Source: Roseomonas populi (GTDB lineage Bacteria; Pseudomonadota; Alphaproteobacteria; Acetobacterales; Acetobacteraceae). Taken from it: a DNA stretch of 64,000 nucleotides. Below the pieces are notes generated by a model. The model was not told the DNA's origin. It saw nothing but the letters and a program-made list of their open reading frames with translations, and searched no databases. This document shows positions 15,946 to 24,519 of the stretch, piece after piece; position 1 is the stretch's first letter; each line of letters starts with the position of its first letter. The stretch spans positions 62,001 to 126,000 of the forward strand of contig NZ_JANJOU010000004.1 of assembly GCF_024594815.1 (NCBI RefSeq), written 5' to 3'. Made by a program: the position numbers and the translations under genes.

Positions 15946-17048
15946 GCCCGGGCCTCCACGGCGGCGGGCGTGCCCAGGTATTCTGCCAGATGCGCCACCA
16001 TGCGGGCGCCCGCCCCGCCGTCCCACAGCGGGATGGGCCGGGCGCGGGGGCGGTCCCCGGCGAGCACCGCACACACCGCATCCGGCAGGGCTTCCGGCGC
16101 GACGAGGCGGTTGGTGCCGGCCTCCAGCGTCACCGGCCGCTCGGTGGAGGGGCGCAGCGTCAGGCAGGGCAGGTCCAGCGCCCAGGCCTCCTCCTGCACG
16201 CCGCCGCTGTCGGTGGCGACGAGGCGGGCGCGGGCGAGCAGGCCGAGAAAGTCACGGTATCCGAGCGGCGGGAGGGACATGACCCCTTCTGGCACGAGGA
16301 GGCCGAATTCCGAAAGACGTTGTGCGGTGCGGGGATGCACCGGCCAGGCAAGCGGCAGGTGCCGGGCCGCCGCCTCCACGGCCCGCAGCAGGGCCGAGAG
16401 CGCCTCCCGGCTGTCCACGTTGGCGGGGCGGTGCAGGGTGAGGACGCCGTAGCTGCCGGGCCGCAAGCCGCCCGGCAGGGGGCGGGCCCGGGCGGCGGGC
16501 AGGGTCCGCAGCAGGCTGTCGATCATGGTGTTGCCCACGGCGCGCACGGCGGCGGGATCGTGGCCTTCCGCCAGCAGCCGGGCGGCGGTGCCTTCGTCCG
16601 GTGCCCAGAGGAGGGTGGAGATCGCGTCCACGGCGCGGCGGTTGATCTCCTCCGGCATGTCCAGGTCGCCGCAGCGCAGCCCAGCTTCCAGATGCGCCAC
16701 GGGGATGCCGAGCTTGCGGGCGGCGAGGGTGGCGGCCAGCGTGCCGTCCACGTCCCCGGCCACCACCACCATGGCGGGGCGGCGGGCGGACCAGAGCTCG
16801 GCGCAGGCGATCATGGTGCGCCCTGTCAGCCCGGCATGGCCGCCGCCGGAGATGCCGAGGGAGACGTCCGGCGGCGCCAGGCCGAGGTCCGCCAGGTGTC
16901 CGCCGAACATCGCGGCGTCGTGGTGCTGGCCGGTGTGCACCACCACAGGGCGGCAGAAGGGCGGGGCCTCCGCCAGGGCGTGGATCAGCGCCGCCAGCTT
17001 CGGCAGGTTCGGCCGGGCGGCCGCGATCATGTGGAGTTCGGGAAGCAC
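15942..17048 (-). CDS. wecB: UDP-N-acetylglucosamine 2-epimerase
   Basis: A 368-residue GT-B-fold enzyme that interconverts UDP-GlcNAc and UDP-ManNAc. Recognisable parts are ARPNLPKLAAL at the N-terminus, VVHTGQHHDAAMF, HLEAGLRCGDLDMPEEINRR, VLTLHRPANVD and ATDSGGVQEEAWALDLP with the UDP-binding Ser-Gly-Gly-Glu cluster. The start is GTG 17048 with an AGGACGG upstream; ATG 17030 is an alternative. It supplies ManNAc precursor for the dehydrogenase three genes downstream. It overlaps the next glycosyltransferase by 4 bp. Confidence 0.93.
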   Translation of the reverse strand: MLPELHMIAAARPNLPKLAALIHALAEAPPFCRPVVVHTGQHHDAAMFGGHLADLGLAPPDVSLGISGGGHAGLTGRTMIACAELWSARRPAMVVVAGDVDGTLAATLAARKLGIPVAHLEAGLRCGDLDMPEEINRRAVDAISTLLWAPDEGTAARLLAEGHDPAAVRAVGNTMIDSLLRTLPAARARPLPGGLRPGSYGVLTLHRPANVDSREALSALLRAVEAAARHLPLAWPVHPRTAQRLSEFGLLVPEGVMSLPPLGYRDFLGLLARARLVATDSGGVQEEAWALDLPCLTLRPSTERPVTLEAGTNRLVAPEALPDAVCAVLAGDRPRARPIPLWDGGAGARMVAHLAEYLGTPAAVEARA

Positions 17049-17080
17049 GTCGCGCCGTCCTGGCCGGGAGAGGGGGTGGT

Positions 17081-18358
17081 TTAGGCCGCCCGCGCCAGGG
17101 CCGGCACCCCTGCCGCCGCCTCCAGAACCTCGCAGAAGCGCGCCGCATGGATCCGGCGGTCCCAGAGCCGCACGGCCCGCCCCCGTGCGGCGGCGCCCAT
17201 CGCGGTCCGGCGGGCCGGATTCGCGGCGAGCGCCGCCAACGCGTCGGCCAGGGCCGGCGCGTCGCCGGGGGGCGCGGCGATGCCGCAGGCGGTCCCGTCC
17301 GCCCCCGCCCCCACCAGCCGCGCGGCGCGGCCCGGGGCGTTGGTGACGACGGGCAGGCCCGCGGCGAGGTAGTCCATCAGCTTGTTAGGCGCCGTCCACT
17401 CCGCGAATTCCGGGATGGGGGCCAGCAGGTGCAGCCCGATCCCGGCGCCGGAGAGCAGGGCGGCCAGCCGCGTCTTCGGCAAGGGATCGAGGAAGGTGAC
17501 ATTGCGAAGGTCGCGGCGCCGCGCCTCCTCCATCAGCCGGGCGCGCTCCCCGCCCTCTCCCACGAGCACGAGGCGGATGCGGCGCTCCCCCGCGTTGCGG
17601 AGGATGGTGGCGGCCTCAATCGCCGTGCCCAGCCCGTTGGCGCGGCCATGGGCGCCGGCATAGACGGCCAGCACCTCCCAGGCGGCGGCCTCCGGCGGGC
17701 GCCAGGGCGCGACCTGCGGGCCGAAGAGGTCGAGGTCGCAGCCGTTCGGCACGACATGGACGCGATCGGGCGCGGCGCCGCGGGCGAGGGCGGTTTCTGC
17801 CATGCCCTCGGTCAGCCCGATCACGGCGGCGGCGTTGCGGCAGGCGGCGTCCGCCAGCCGGCCCATGGCGGCCAGCACGGGGGCGGGCACGCCGCCGCCG
17901 AGATGCGCCTCCGACAGGGCGCGGGGCAGTTCCGGCCAGGGGTCGCGGATCTCGAAGACGAAGGGAAGGCCGCGCAGCCGCCGCGCGGCGAGCGCGGGGA
18001 TGGCGACGGTGAGGGGGGTGGAGGAGGCGAGCGCCAGGTCGAACCGCTCCCGCATCGCCAGCCGCGCGGCGCGGTGGGCGTAGCGCAGGAAGGCGCCGGT
18101 GCGGGCGCCCAGGCCCTGGGCGTTGCCGCAGGGGATGTCGAACTCCACCACCCGGAAGCCGGCCACCCGGCCTTCCCGCACCCCACGCCGGAAGGGGCCG
18201 GAAAGGCCCGTTTCCGCCCCCTCGTAGCGGCCGCAGGCGAGGGTGACGGCGTGGCCGCGCGCCGCCAGGGCGCGGGCCATGGCATGGGCGCGGGTGGCGG
18301 TGGCGCCGCCGGGCCCGGAATAGTGCTGGTGGAGGTAGAGGAGGTTCAGGGGGATCAG
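17081..18358 (-). CDS. family 4 glycosyltransferase, probable CTG start
   Basis: A 425-residue GT-B glycosyltransferase when read from CTG at 18358. The N-terminal NLLYLHQHYSGPGGATATRA includes the Gly-rich acceptor loop that the family needs. Starting at the first ATG (18280) would delete this loop. No ATG, GTG or TTG is available between the loop and the aminotransferase stop. CTG 18358 forms a CTGA overlap with that stop; CTG 18349 is another option. Other motifs are EIRDPWPELP, VPNGCDLDLF, VGEGGERARL and APNKLMDYLAAGLPVV (nucleotide-sugar site). It presumably adds one sugar of the repeat unit on the cytoplasmic side. Confidence 0.85.
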   Translation of the reverse strand: MIPLNLLYLHQHYSGPGGATATRAHAMARALAARGHAVTLACGRYEGAETGLSGPFRRGVREGRVAGFRVVEFDIPCGNAQGLGARTGAFLRYAHRAARLAMRERFDLALASSTPLTVAIPALAARRLRGLPFVFEIRDPWPELPRALSEAHLGGGVPAPVLAAMGRLADAACRNAAAVIGLTEGMAETALARGAAPDRVHVVPNGCDLDLFGPQVAPWRPPEAAAWEVLAVYAGAHGRANGLGTAIEAATILRNAGERRIRLVLVGEGGERARLMEEARRRDLRNVTFLDPLPKTRLAALLSGAGIGLHLLAPIPEFAEWTAPNKLMDYLAAGLPVVTNAPGRAARLVGAGADGTACGIAAPPGDAPALADALAALAANPARRTAMGAAARGRAVRLWDRRIHAARFCEVLEAAAGVPALARAA

Positions 18359-19584
18359 ATCCGGGCCAGGCGCCGGATCACCTCGACCACGCGGGCCTGC
18401 TCGCCCGGCTCCATGGCGCCGGAGGGCAGGCAGAGGCCGCGCTCGAAGAAGCCGGTGGAGACGCCGCCGCCGATCATGCGGCTGCCCCGGAAGGCTGGTT
18501 GCAGATGCAGCGGCTTCCAGACCGGACGGCTCTCGATCCCCGCGGCGTCCAGGGCGCGGCGCACCACCTCCCGGTCGGCCCCGAAGCGCTCCGGGTCCAC
18601 CAGCATCACGCTGAGCCAGCGGGAGGAGCGGCCCCAGGCGGGCTCAGGCATGAAGGAGATGCCGGGCAGGTCCGCCAACCCCGCCACGTAGCGCGCGAAG
18701 ACCGCGCGCCGGGCGGAGACGCGGGCCTCCAGCGCCCGCAGCTGCACCAGCCCGACGGCGGCGAGGACGGAGGAGAAGCCGTAGGAGTAGCCGAGCGTCT
18801 CGTGCTGGTAGTGCGGCGTGGACTCCTTTGCCTGCATGCTGAAGTGGCGGGCGGTGGTGATCAGCCGCGCGTCGTCGGAGGCGAGGGCGCCGCCGCCGCC
18901 GGCCGTGATGATCTTGTTGCCGTTGAAGGAGAAGCAGGCCAGCCGCGCGCCCTTGCCGGCGGGGCGCAGCCGCCCCTGGCCGCCAAGGCTCTCGGCGGAG
19001 TCGCTCAGCACCGGCACGCCCCAGCGGTCGCAGGCGGAGACGATCGCATCGAGGTCCGCGCACTGGCCGTAGAGATCGACCGGTACCACCACCCGGGGAA
19101 GCCGCCCCTCCCGCGCCGCCTGGGCCAGGGCGTCGCGCAGCAGGTCGGGGTCCAGGGTCCAGCTGCCCGGCTCCACGTCGAGGAAGGTGATGCGCGCACC
19201 CATCTGCGCGGCGGGGGCAACGGTCGCGACGAAGGTGAGGCTCGGCGCCCAGACCTCGTCGCCCGGCGTCACGCCCAGCACGCGATAACTGAGGTGCAGG
19301 GCGGCCGTGCCGGAGGAGACGGCGAGGACCTCGTCGAAGCCCGCCGCCTCGGCAAAGGCGGCCTCGAAGGCCTTGGGGATCGGGCCGGCGGGGGCCAGCC
19401 AGCCGCTCCGCAGCGTCTCCTCCAGCGCCTGCATCTCGCCGCCGGCGAGCTGGGGCGGGGAGAGGTGCAGGCGGCGGGGCGGCCCGGCCTCCGCGCTGGG
19501 ACGGCGGAAGGGCAGGATGTTATCGATAGAGGCGAGGTCCGCGCCCGCCAGGGTGTCGGTGGACGGGATAAGGCGGAGCGCCAT
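18355..19584 (-). CDS. DegT/DnrJ/EryC1/StrS-family sugar aminotransferase
   Basis: A 409-residue PLP enzyme that transaminates keto-sugar nucleotides. Family features are LSPPQLAGGEM, AVSSGTAALHLSY, the aromatic PLP-stacking region and the Schiff-base Lys in FSFNGNKIITAGGGG, followed by HYQHETLGYSYGFSSVLAAVGL. It probably acts on the 4-keto sugar made by the CapD-type enzyme, to give a 4-amino-6-deoxy sugar. The ATG at 19584 has GAGGGG nine bases upstream; a longer frame to 19707 runs through AT-rich promoter-like DNA and is unlikely to be coding. It is the first gene of its transcription unit. Confidence 0.92.
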   Translation of the reverse strand: MALRLIPSTDTLAGADLASIDNILPFRRPSAEAGPPRRLHLSPPQLAGGEMQALEETLRSGWLAPAGPIPKAFEAAFAEAAGFDEVLAVSSGTAALHLSYRVLGVTPGDEVWAPSLTFVATVAPAAQMGARITFLDVEPGSWTLDPDLLRDALAQAAREGRLPRVVVPVDLYGQCADLDAIVSACDRWGVPVLSDSAESLGGQGRLRPAGKGARLACFSFNGNKIITAGGGGALASDDARLITTARHFSMQAKESTPHYQHETLGYSYGFSSVLAAVGLVQLRALEARVSARRAVFARYVAGLADLPGISFMPEPAWGRSSRWLSVMLVDPERFGADREVVRRALDAAGIESRPVWKPLHLQPAFRGSRMIGGGVSTGFFERGLCLPSGAMEPGEQARVVEVIRRLARI

Positions 19585-19664
19585 TCGGCCCCTCACGGAA
19601 TTGCTACTACGTAGGTTGTGGCGCCTCGTGGCGAGTCCGCAAGGGTCATCACAACCGGCAGAAT

Positions 19665-19725
19665 GAATCTTATTTTTTAACCATACCGTGTTTATCCCGG
19701 AGAACATTTACCAAAGATAAGATTC
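19665..19725. promoter_or_regulatory. AT-rich promoter region with 9-bp inverted repeat
   Basis: GAATCTTAT (19665-19673) and ATAAGATTC (19717-19725) are perfect inverted copies, 43 bp apart. The DNA between them is AT-rich, which is rare in this window. It lies upstream of the aminotransferase gene (minus strand), and the right half-site overlaps the stop of the sugar-phosphate transferase gene. It could be a looping operator or promoter for the second half of the polysaccharide cluster. Confidence 0.5.
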
Positions 19726-20437
19726 AGCCGGCCCGGCCGCGACGCGCTGAGCGATGTGCCCCGGTCCGGTCCGGGTGTCCGCCCGGCTTGTTCCCATGTG
19801 GCCGGCCGGGCAGCCGCCGCGTGTCGCGGGGGTTCCGGGGCGGCAGCTCCGGCATGGTGGCGTGGCCCGGGGCATTCACCCCGCGGCCGGAGAGCAGGAC
19901 GCGCAGCGTGCCCAGCACCGCCGCCAGGTCGCCGCGCGCGGTAACCGCGGCGGCGTAGCGCGCATCCCATTCCAGCCGGGCGGGCCAGGGCACGGCGTTG
20001 CGTCCGCGGGCCTGGGCCAGCCCTGCCAGCCCCGGCCGCACCCGCAGCCGCTCCGCCTGGCGCGGCGTGTAGCGGGGCAGGTAGTCCATCGGCAGGGGGC
20101 GGGGGCCGACGAGGCTCATCTCCCCCCGCAGCACGTTCAGCAGCTGCGGCGCCTCGTCCAGCGCGGAGGCACGGAGAAGCCTGCCGAAGCGAGTCAGCCG
20201 CGCCGCGTCCGGCTCCCCCGCGAAGCGGGGCGCGCGCATGGAGCGGAACTTGAACAGGGTGAAGGGCACGCCGCCTCGCCCCGCCCTTTCCTGCCGGAAC
20301 AGCACGCCGGGGCCGAGGGCGATCCGCACCGCCAGGGCCACCCCGGCCAGCAGGGGGCTGAGCAGCACCAGCAGAAGCCCCGCCGCGGCGGCATCCAGCC
20401 AGCGCTTCCCGTGCCGGGCGTAGAAGCCTTCAGGCAA
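19724..20437 (-). CDS. initiating sugar-phosphate transferase (bacterial sugar transferase family)
   Basis: A 237-residue monotopic phosphoglycosyltransferase of the PglC/WcaJ C-terminal type. It transfers a sugar phosphate to undecaprenyl phosphate and starts the repeat unit. One membrane re-entrant helix (LLLVLLSPLLAGVALA) is followed by FRQERAGRGG, FTLFKFRSMR, LDEAPQLLNVLRGEMSLVGPRP and VRPGLAGLAQARGRN. The start is TTG 20437, with GAAGGG in the tail of the upstream gene. The last 45 residues are a Pro/Arg-rich tail not typical of the family. It follows the polymerase-like gene by three bases. Confidence 0.9.
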   Translation of the reverse strand: MPEGFYARHGKRWLDAAAAGLLLVLLSPLLAGVALAVRIALGPGVLFRQERAGRGGVPFTLFKFRSMRAPRFAGEPDAARLTRFGRLLRASALDEAPQLLNVLRGEMSLVGPRPLPMDYLPRYTPRQAERLRVRPGLAGLAQARGRNAVPWPARLEWDARYAAAVTARGDLAAVLGTLRVLLSGRGVNAPGHATMPELPPRNPRDTRRLPGRPHGNKPGGHPDRTGAHRSARRGRAG

Positions 20438-20440
20438 GGG

Positions 20441-21688
20441 TCATTCCCTTCTCCGCTCCATGCGGCGCGGCCGCGCCTCCAGCCCGGCGGAGAGGGCGAG
20501 GCCCAGCGCGAACCAGACCATGCGGTTCCCCATGTCCGTGGACACCATCGCCCCCATTGCCACTGGCAGTACCAGCGCCACCAGCCGCCCCGCTGCGCCC
20601 GGCGGCAGCGCTCGCAGGCGCCCCGCCAGCAGCGCCGCCCCGCCTCCGAAGGCGCCGAGCCAGAGCACCAGCCCGGGCAGCCCGCCCTCCGCCAGCGCCT
20701 CCAGTAAATGGTTGTGGGGGTAGAGGCCGCGCCTCTCGCCATTCCCCGCCGCGAGGGTGAAGCCGCCCGTGCCCAGGCCCCAGGGCAGCGTCTCCCCCGT
20801 CCAGCGCAGGGCCTCTGCCCACAGCACGGGGCGGGCCGATGCGGCGATGCCATCCCCCGTGAAGCGCTCCAGCGTGCGCAGCCCCTCCGCGCGGGTGGGA
20901 TCGGCCAGCACGACGGCCAGGCCCAGCAGCACGGCCCCGGCCGCCAGCCCCACCCACCCCAGCGCTGCCCTGGCCCGCCCGACGGACCAGAGATGTGCGG
21001 CCGGCGCCAGCGCCACGGCCAGCCCCATCGCGATCAGCCCCGCCCGCCCGCCAGGCAGCAGCCCCGCCCCGCCGAGGAAGGCGGTGAGCAGCGCCCAGGG
21101 CAGGCGCCGGACGCCCCGCGCCTCCACCACCCGCAAGGCGGAGAGCCCCGCCGCGGAGGCGATGGCGAGCCCGGCGAGCTGGTACTGCACGCGCACCATG
21201 TCCGGGTTGGCGCCCACCGCGCCGCCCAGCACCACGCTCCCGCTGGCCAGGCCCAGGGCGATGGAGGCAGCGATAAAGGGGCCGAGGAACAGGGTGGCGC
21301 CGGCCAGGACGCGCCGCGTCCCGGCCTCGCCGCCCACTGCCAGCCCCGCCAGCAGCATGGCCGGGCCCACCAGCACCACCTCCGGCAGCTTCGCCGCCAG
21401 CACCTCGCGGGACGGGCTCCAGAGACCGGCGACGACGAGCCAGACCCAGAGCAGGGCGCAGCACGCGAGCGGAGGGGCCAGCGAGGGCAGGGCCCGCCAG
21501 TGCGTGCCCGCGGCCAGCAGCAGCAGCCCGGGCAACAAGCCCAGGGTGCAGGCCAGCGTCAGGTCGAAAGGCAGGCCCGCCAGCAGCGGGGTGGATTTCA
21601 GCCCGCCCGCGAACTGCATGCCGGCGGCGGGAAGCCCGGCCAGGGCCGCCAGGGCGGCGGCGCTGGGGCGGGGGACCGTCAGGGGCAT
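20441..21688 (-). CDS. O-antigen ligase / Wzy-polymerase-like membrane protein
   Basis: A 415-residue polytopic protein with about ten hydrophobic segments. Its large periplasmic loop contains ARPVLWAEALRW and GLYPHNHLLEALAEGGLPG; the PHNHLLE motif marks the O-antigen ligase/polymerase superfamily. Here it most likely polymerises exopolysaccharide repeat units, because the neighbours are EPS genes and no lipid A-core genes are present. A ligase role cannot be ruled out. The ATG at 21688 follows a GC-rich dyad (GGGGGCG-CCGCCCCC region near 21700) with no clear ribosome site. Confidence 0.87.
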   Translation of the reverse strand: MPLTVPRPSAAALAALAGLPAAGMQFAGGLKSTPLLAGLPFDLTLACTLGLLPGLLLLAAGTHWRALPSLAPPLACCALLWVWLVVAGLWSPSREVLAAKLPEVVLVGPAMLLAGLAVGGEAGTRRVLAGATLFLGPFIAASIALGLASGSVVLGGAVGANPDMVRVQYQLAGLAIASAAGLSALRVVEARGVRRLPWALLTAFLGGAGLLPGGRAGLIAMGLAVALAPAAHLWSVGRARAALGWVGLAAGAVLLGLAVVLADPTRAEGLRTLERFTGDGIAASARPVLWAEALRWTGETLPWGLGTGGFTLAAGNGERRGLYPHNHLLEALAEGGLPGLVLWLGAFGGGAALLAGRLRALPPGAAGRLVALVLPVAMGAMVSTDMGNRMVWFALGLALSAGLEARPRRMERRRE

Positions 21689-21719
21689 CCCGGGCTGCCC
21701 CCAGGGGGCGCCGCCCCCA

Positions 21720-22622
21720 TCACTCCTCTCGTTTGCGCGCCAGGGCCGGCCGCAGCAGGCGGGCGCCGGCCGGGCGGCGTTCCGGCACCGCGGGCACGCC
21801 GAAGAGCAGCACGCGGCAGGCGGCGAGGAGGGTGCAGGCCAGTGGCACGGTCACCCCCAGAAGCATCAGCAGGAGGGGGCGGTTGGGCAGGGCGGGCCAG
21901 AGGCCGACACTGGGGGAGGAGACGAGGCGGGCGGCCACCGCCTCGTCCGCCGCCGCGATCACGCCGGCGCGCTGATGCTGTGCCAGCAGCTCGTACATCG
22001 GGGTGCGGAGATAGATGTCGCGCTCCGTCGCCAGCCGGGCCTCCAGCGCGGCGACGCGGCGGCGGGCCAGGTCGTCCAGGCTCGCGCGCACCTGCCTTTC
22101 CCCGAAGGCGTGGAGGCGGCGCAGGATGTCCAGCGCCGCCGCGCGGTCCGGGTGGGGGATGGAGAGGCTGGTGGTGATGGTGGCGAGGGACTGGGTGGCG
22201 CCGAGATTGCGGTCCAGCCAGCGGTCCACGTCGTCCAGGTCGGCGGGGGAGGGCGGAAAGCCTACAAGGGTGCGGAGGCGGCCCGTCACGCCCTCCCGCT
22301 TCTGGCGGGTGAGCTCGGCTAGGATATCCGTCTCGCGCGCCAGCATCGCCGCGGCCTCCGGGCTGCGGAGGGCGGCGAGGTAGATGGCGAAGTTGCCGCC
22401 GGCGCGCGTGTCCAGCAGGCCGCCGGGCATGACGAGGCCGCCCTGGATGAGGGTGGAGGCGGCCAGGCCCGTGGTCTCGGCCGGGGCCACCACCGCTTCC
22501 GCGACGTACTGGCGGGGCCAGAGCATGACGAGGGTGGCGCCGAGGAGGAGCAGGGCGAGGCTGGCGGAGACAACCCTCCAGCGGAGGCGCCAGACGCCGA
22601 GCAGGAGGAGTTCGAGCGGCAT
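21720..22622 (-). CDS. Wzz-like polysaccharide chain-length/co-polymerase protein
   Basis: A 300-residue inner-membrane protein with one hydrophobic helix at residues 18-35 and another near 255-275. Between them lies a periplasmic helical domain with coiled-coil character (LDDLARRRVAALEARLATERD). This two-helix layout is that of Wzz/PCP co-polymerases, which set chain length. There is no C-terminal tyrosine-kinase domain, and no separate BY-kinase is visible nearby. It lies between the heparinase-like and polymerase genes on the same strand. Confidence 0.8.
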   Translation of the reverse strand: MPLELLLLGVWRLRWRVVSASLALLLLGATLVMLWPRQYVAEAVVAPAETTGLAASTLIQGGLVMPGGLLDTRAGGNFAIYLAALRSPEAAAMLARETDILAELTRQKREGVTGRLRTLVGFPPSPADLDDVDRWLDRNLGATQSLATITTSLSIPHPDRAAALDILRRLHAFGERQVRASLDDLARRRVAALEARLATERDIYLRTPMYELLAQHQRAGVIAAADEAVAARLVSSPSVGLWPALPNRPLLLMLLGVTVPLACTLLAACRVLLFGVPAVPERRPAGARLLRPALARKREE

Positions 22623-22650
22623 CCCCGATCACGAGACTGTGTGGGTTATT

Positions 22651-24420
22651 CTAGGCGCCAATTTTGCGCTTGGTGCAACCGGCATGGAACGTGATTCGCG
22701 TTTTGATCGTGCCCACGGGGGCTGTGGCGCGTGCCACGAGCACCGGAGCGCGCCGCGCCGACCCGTAGGCGGGACTGTCCCAGCCTTCCTCCAGAGAGAG
22801 GTCCAGCGGGGCATCGGCCGAGAGCTCGATCCGGGCGGCCGGGCTCTCCAGGGCCATGCCCTTCGGCTGCCAATGGCCGGGGGCGAGGTGCCAGCGCAGG
22901 GCCAGCGCGCGGAAGGGACCGGAAACCCTGTCCTCCACGACCCACTCCCCGTCGCCCGGCCACACCTGCCGGGCGTGGCGGTTGCCGCGGGAGTCCCGGG
23001 TGGAGCCGCCGCCGGGCAGGGGCTCGGTGGCGACCCAGCGGGCGAGAAGGAAGCGGCCGGCGCGCGGCATGGGCTCCGCGTCGTCGAAGAGGATCAGGTT
23101 GTGGGCGACGGCAGAGGCGAAATGGGCCGTCCACCACTCGGATCCCCGGGGCGGGTTGTAGGCGCCGGTTCCCGTGTCCCGCAGGAGGTTCAGCGGCCCG
23201 TGCCAGAGGTCGAGGTGCAGCAGGTCCGCCTGGCCCGGGCGGAAGCGCAAGGGGCCGGTGCGGAGGAGGGCACGGGCGCCGCCCCGATGCCAGCCGCGCG
23301 TGCCCTGGGCGGCCCACTCCGCCTCCTCCGGCAGAGGTGGGGCTGGGGGCAGCGCGAGCCAGGCGCAGCCCGGGTCCTCCGGGAAGCCCGCCGAGGCGCC
23401 GAGGAAGAGGCGGGCGGCGCGCTCCGCGCTGCCGCGGGCATCGGCCGGGCCGGCGAGGGAGAGGTCGGCGAAGGCGGAGCCGTCCTGGTGACCCAAGCGG
23501 GGGGTGGCGCCCGTCTCGGGGGCCACCAGGCGGGCGAGCCAGCGCGCGGCGGCGGCGGCACGATCGGCGAAGGGAGCGGGGAGAGAGGGGGCGCCGTGGT
23601 GCCGGCGCAGCCATTCCACGGCCGAGAGCACGTCCAGCAGCAGTCGGTGATACCCCGTGGAGACCTGCGCGAAGCCGCCATCCGGCGCCACGAGCCGCGC
23701 TAGGGCGCGCGCGAGGTCGCGGGCGGCGTGGCGGGCCATGGCCGCCTCGCCCAGGATCCAGGCGCAGGCGAGCAGGCCGGCGGGCTCGCTGACGGAGTGG
23801 TTGTTGTCCTGCGCCACGGCGTAGGCACGGGTGGCCGCGATCCGGCGGGCGTGCAGGCGCAGCAGGGCGGCCATCCCCGGCGACGGCGGACCGCCGCCGA
23901 GAAGGGCGTGGGACAGGGCAAGGTGCAGGGCGCGCAGGGCGGCTTCCTGCCCGCAGGCCCAGGCTGGGCCGCGGAAGGGCGGGTTGGCGGAGGCCCATTC
24001 GGCGAGCCGGGACTCGGCCCGCGCGCGGTGGCCGGCCTCTGGCGAGAGGCGATGCGCCTGGGACAGCAGGGGCAGCCAAGCCAGGCGGTTCTCTTCCCAG
24101 ACCGGGCGGATGTCGCCGGGGGTGAAGAGATCCATGCCCAGCCCGGGCGCGGCGGGATCGAAAGGGCCGTGCGCGACGGCGGGTGAGAGGGCGCCCGCCG
24201 CCGCCAGCAGCGCCGCCCGGGTGCCGGCCGGCAGTGGCGGCATAGGGGGTACGGCTTCCGGCAGGAAAGGGGCGGTGGGGACCGGCGCATCCCGCAGCGC
24301 GCGCCCGGGCAGCCCTGCCGCGGCCCGGCCCCTGTGCCATGCCAGCCATAGCAGCGGGCGCGCGCCCAGCCGGGCGGCGGCGTCGAGGCGCAGCAGGGCT
24401 CGGGGTGCTTGGACAGGCAT
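22651..24420 (-). CDS. heparinase II/III-family polysaccharide lyase
   Basis: A 589-residue protein. The N-terminal helical toroid includes AVAQDNNHSVSEPAGLLACAWILG, and the C-terminal beta-sandwich heparinase II/III region includes LLHLDLWHGPLNLLRDTGTGAYN and WWTAHFASAVAHNLILFDD. Such lyases cut uronic-acid-containing polysaccharides. The locus encodes a nucleotide-sugar 6-dehydrogenase, which fits a uronate polymer. No signal peptide is obvious, so where it acts is unclear. It is the first minus-strand gene, starting at ATG 24420, and it diverges from the Wza-like exporter gene. Confidence 0.88.
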   Translation of the reverse strand: MPVQAPRALLRLDAAARLGARPLLWLAWHRGRAAAGLPGRALRDAPVPTAPFLPEAVPPMPPLPAGTRAALLAAAGALSPAVAHGPFDPAAPGLGMDLFTPGDIRPVWEENRLAWLPLLSQAHRLSPEAGHRARAESRLAEWASANPPFRGPAWACGQEAALRALHLALSHALLGGGPPSPGMAALLRLHARRIAATRAYAVAQDNNHSVSEPAGLLACAWILGEAAMARHAARDLARALARLVAPDGGFAQVSTGYHRLLLDVLSAVEWLRRHHGAPSLPAPFADRAAAAARWLARLVAPETGATPRLGHQDGSAFADLSLAGPADARGSAERAARLFLGASAGFPEDPGCAWLALPPAPPLPEEAEWAAQGTRGWHRGGARALLRTGPLRFRPGQADLLHLDLWHGPLNLLRDTGTGAYNPPRGSEWWTAHFASAVAHNLILFDDAEPMPRAGRFLLARWVATEPLPGGGSTRDSRGNRHARQVWPGDGEWVVEDRVSGPFRALALRWHLAPGHWQPKGMALESPAARIELSADAPLDLSLEEGWDSPAYGSARRAPVLVARATAPVGTIKTRITFHAGCTKRKIGA

Positions 24421-24519
24421 GGGGGCCGTGTTAGCACGATCACGGGTTCGTTATATCAGTGTCTCGCGGGCGGGTTGCGGCGCGCGGCGGGGCTCGGCCA
24501 GGGGCGGGGCGGGTTGCCG

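Noticed and set aside
18281-18358. Start of the glycosyltransferase at ATG 18280
   Set aside because: That start removes the LHQHYSGPGGATATRA acceptor loop which the family needs, so a CTG start upstream is preferred.
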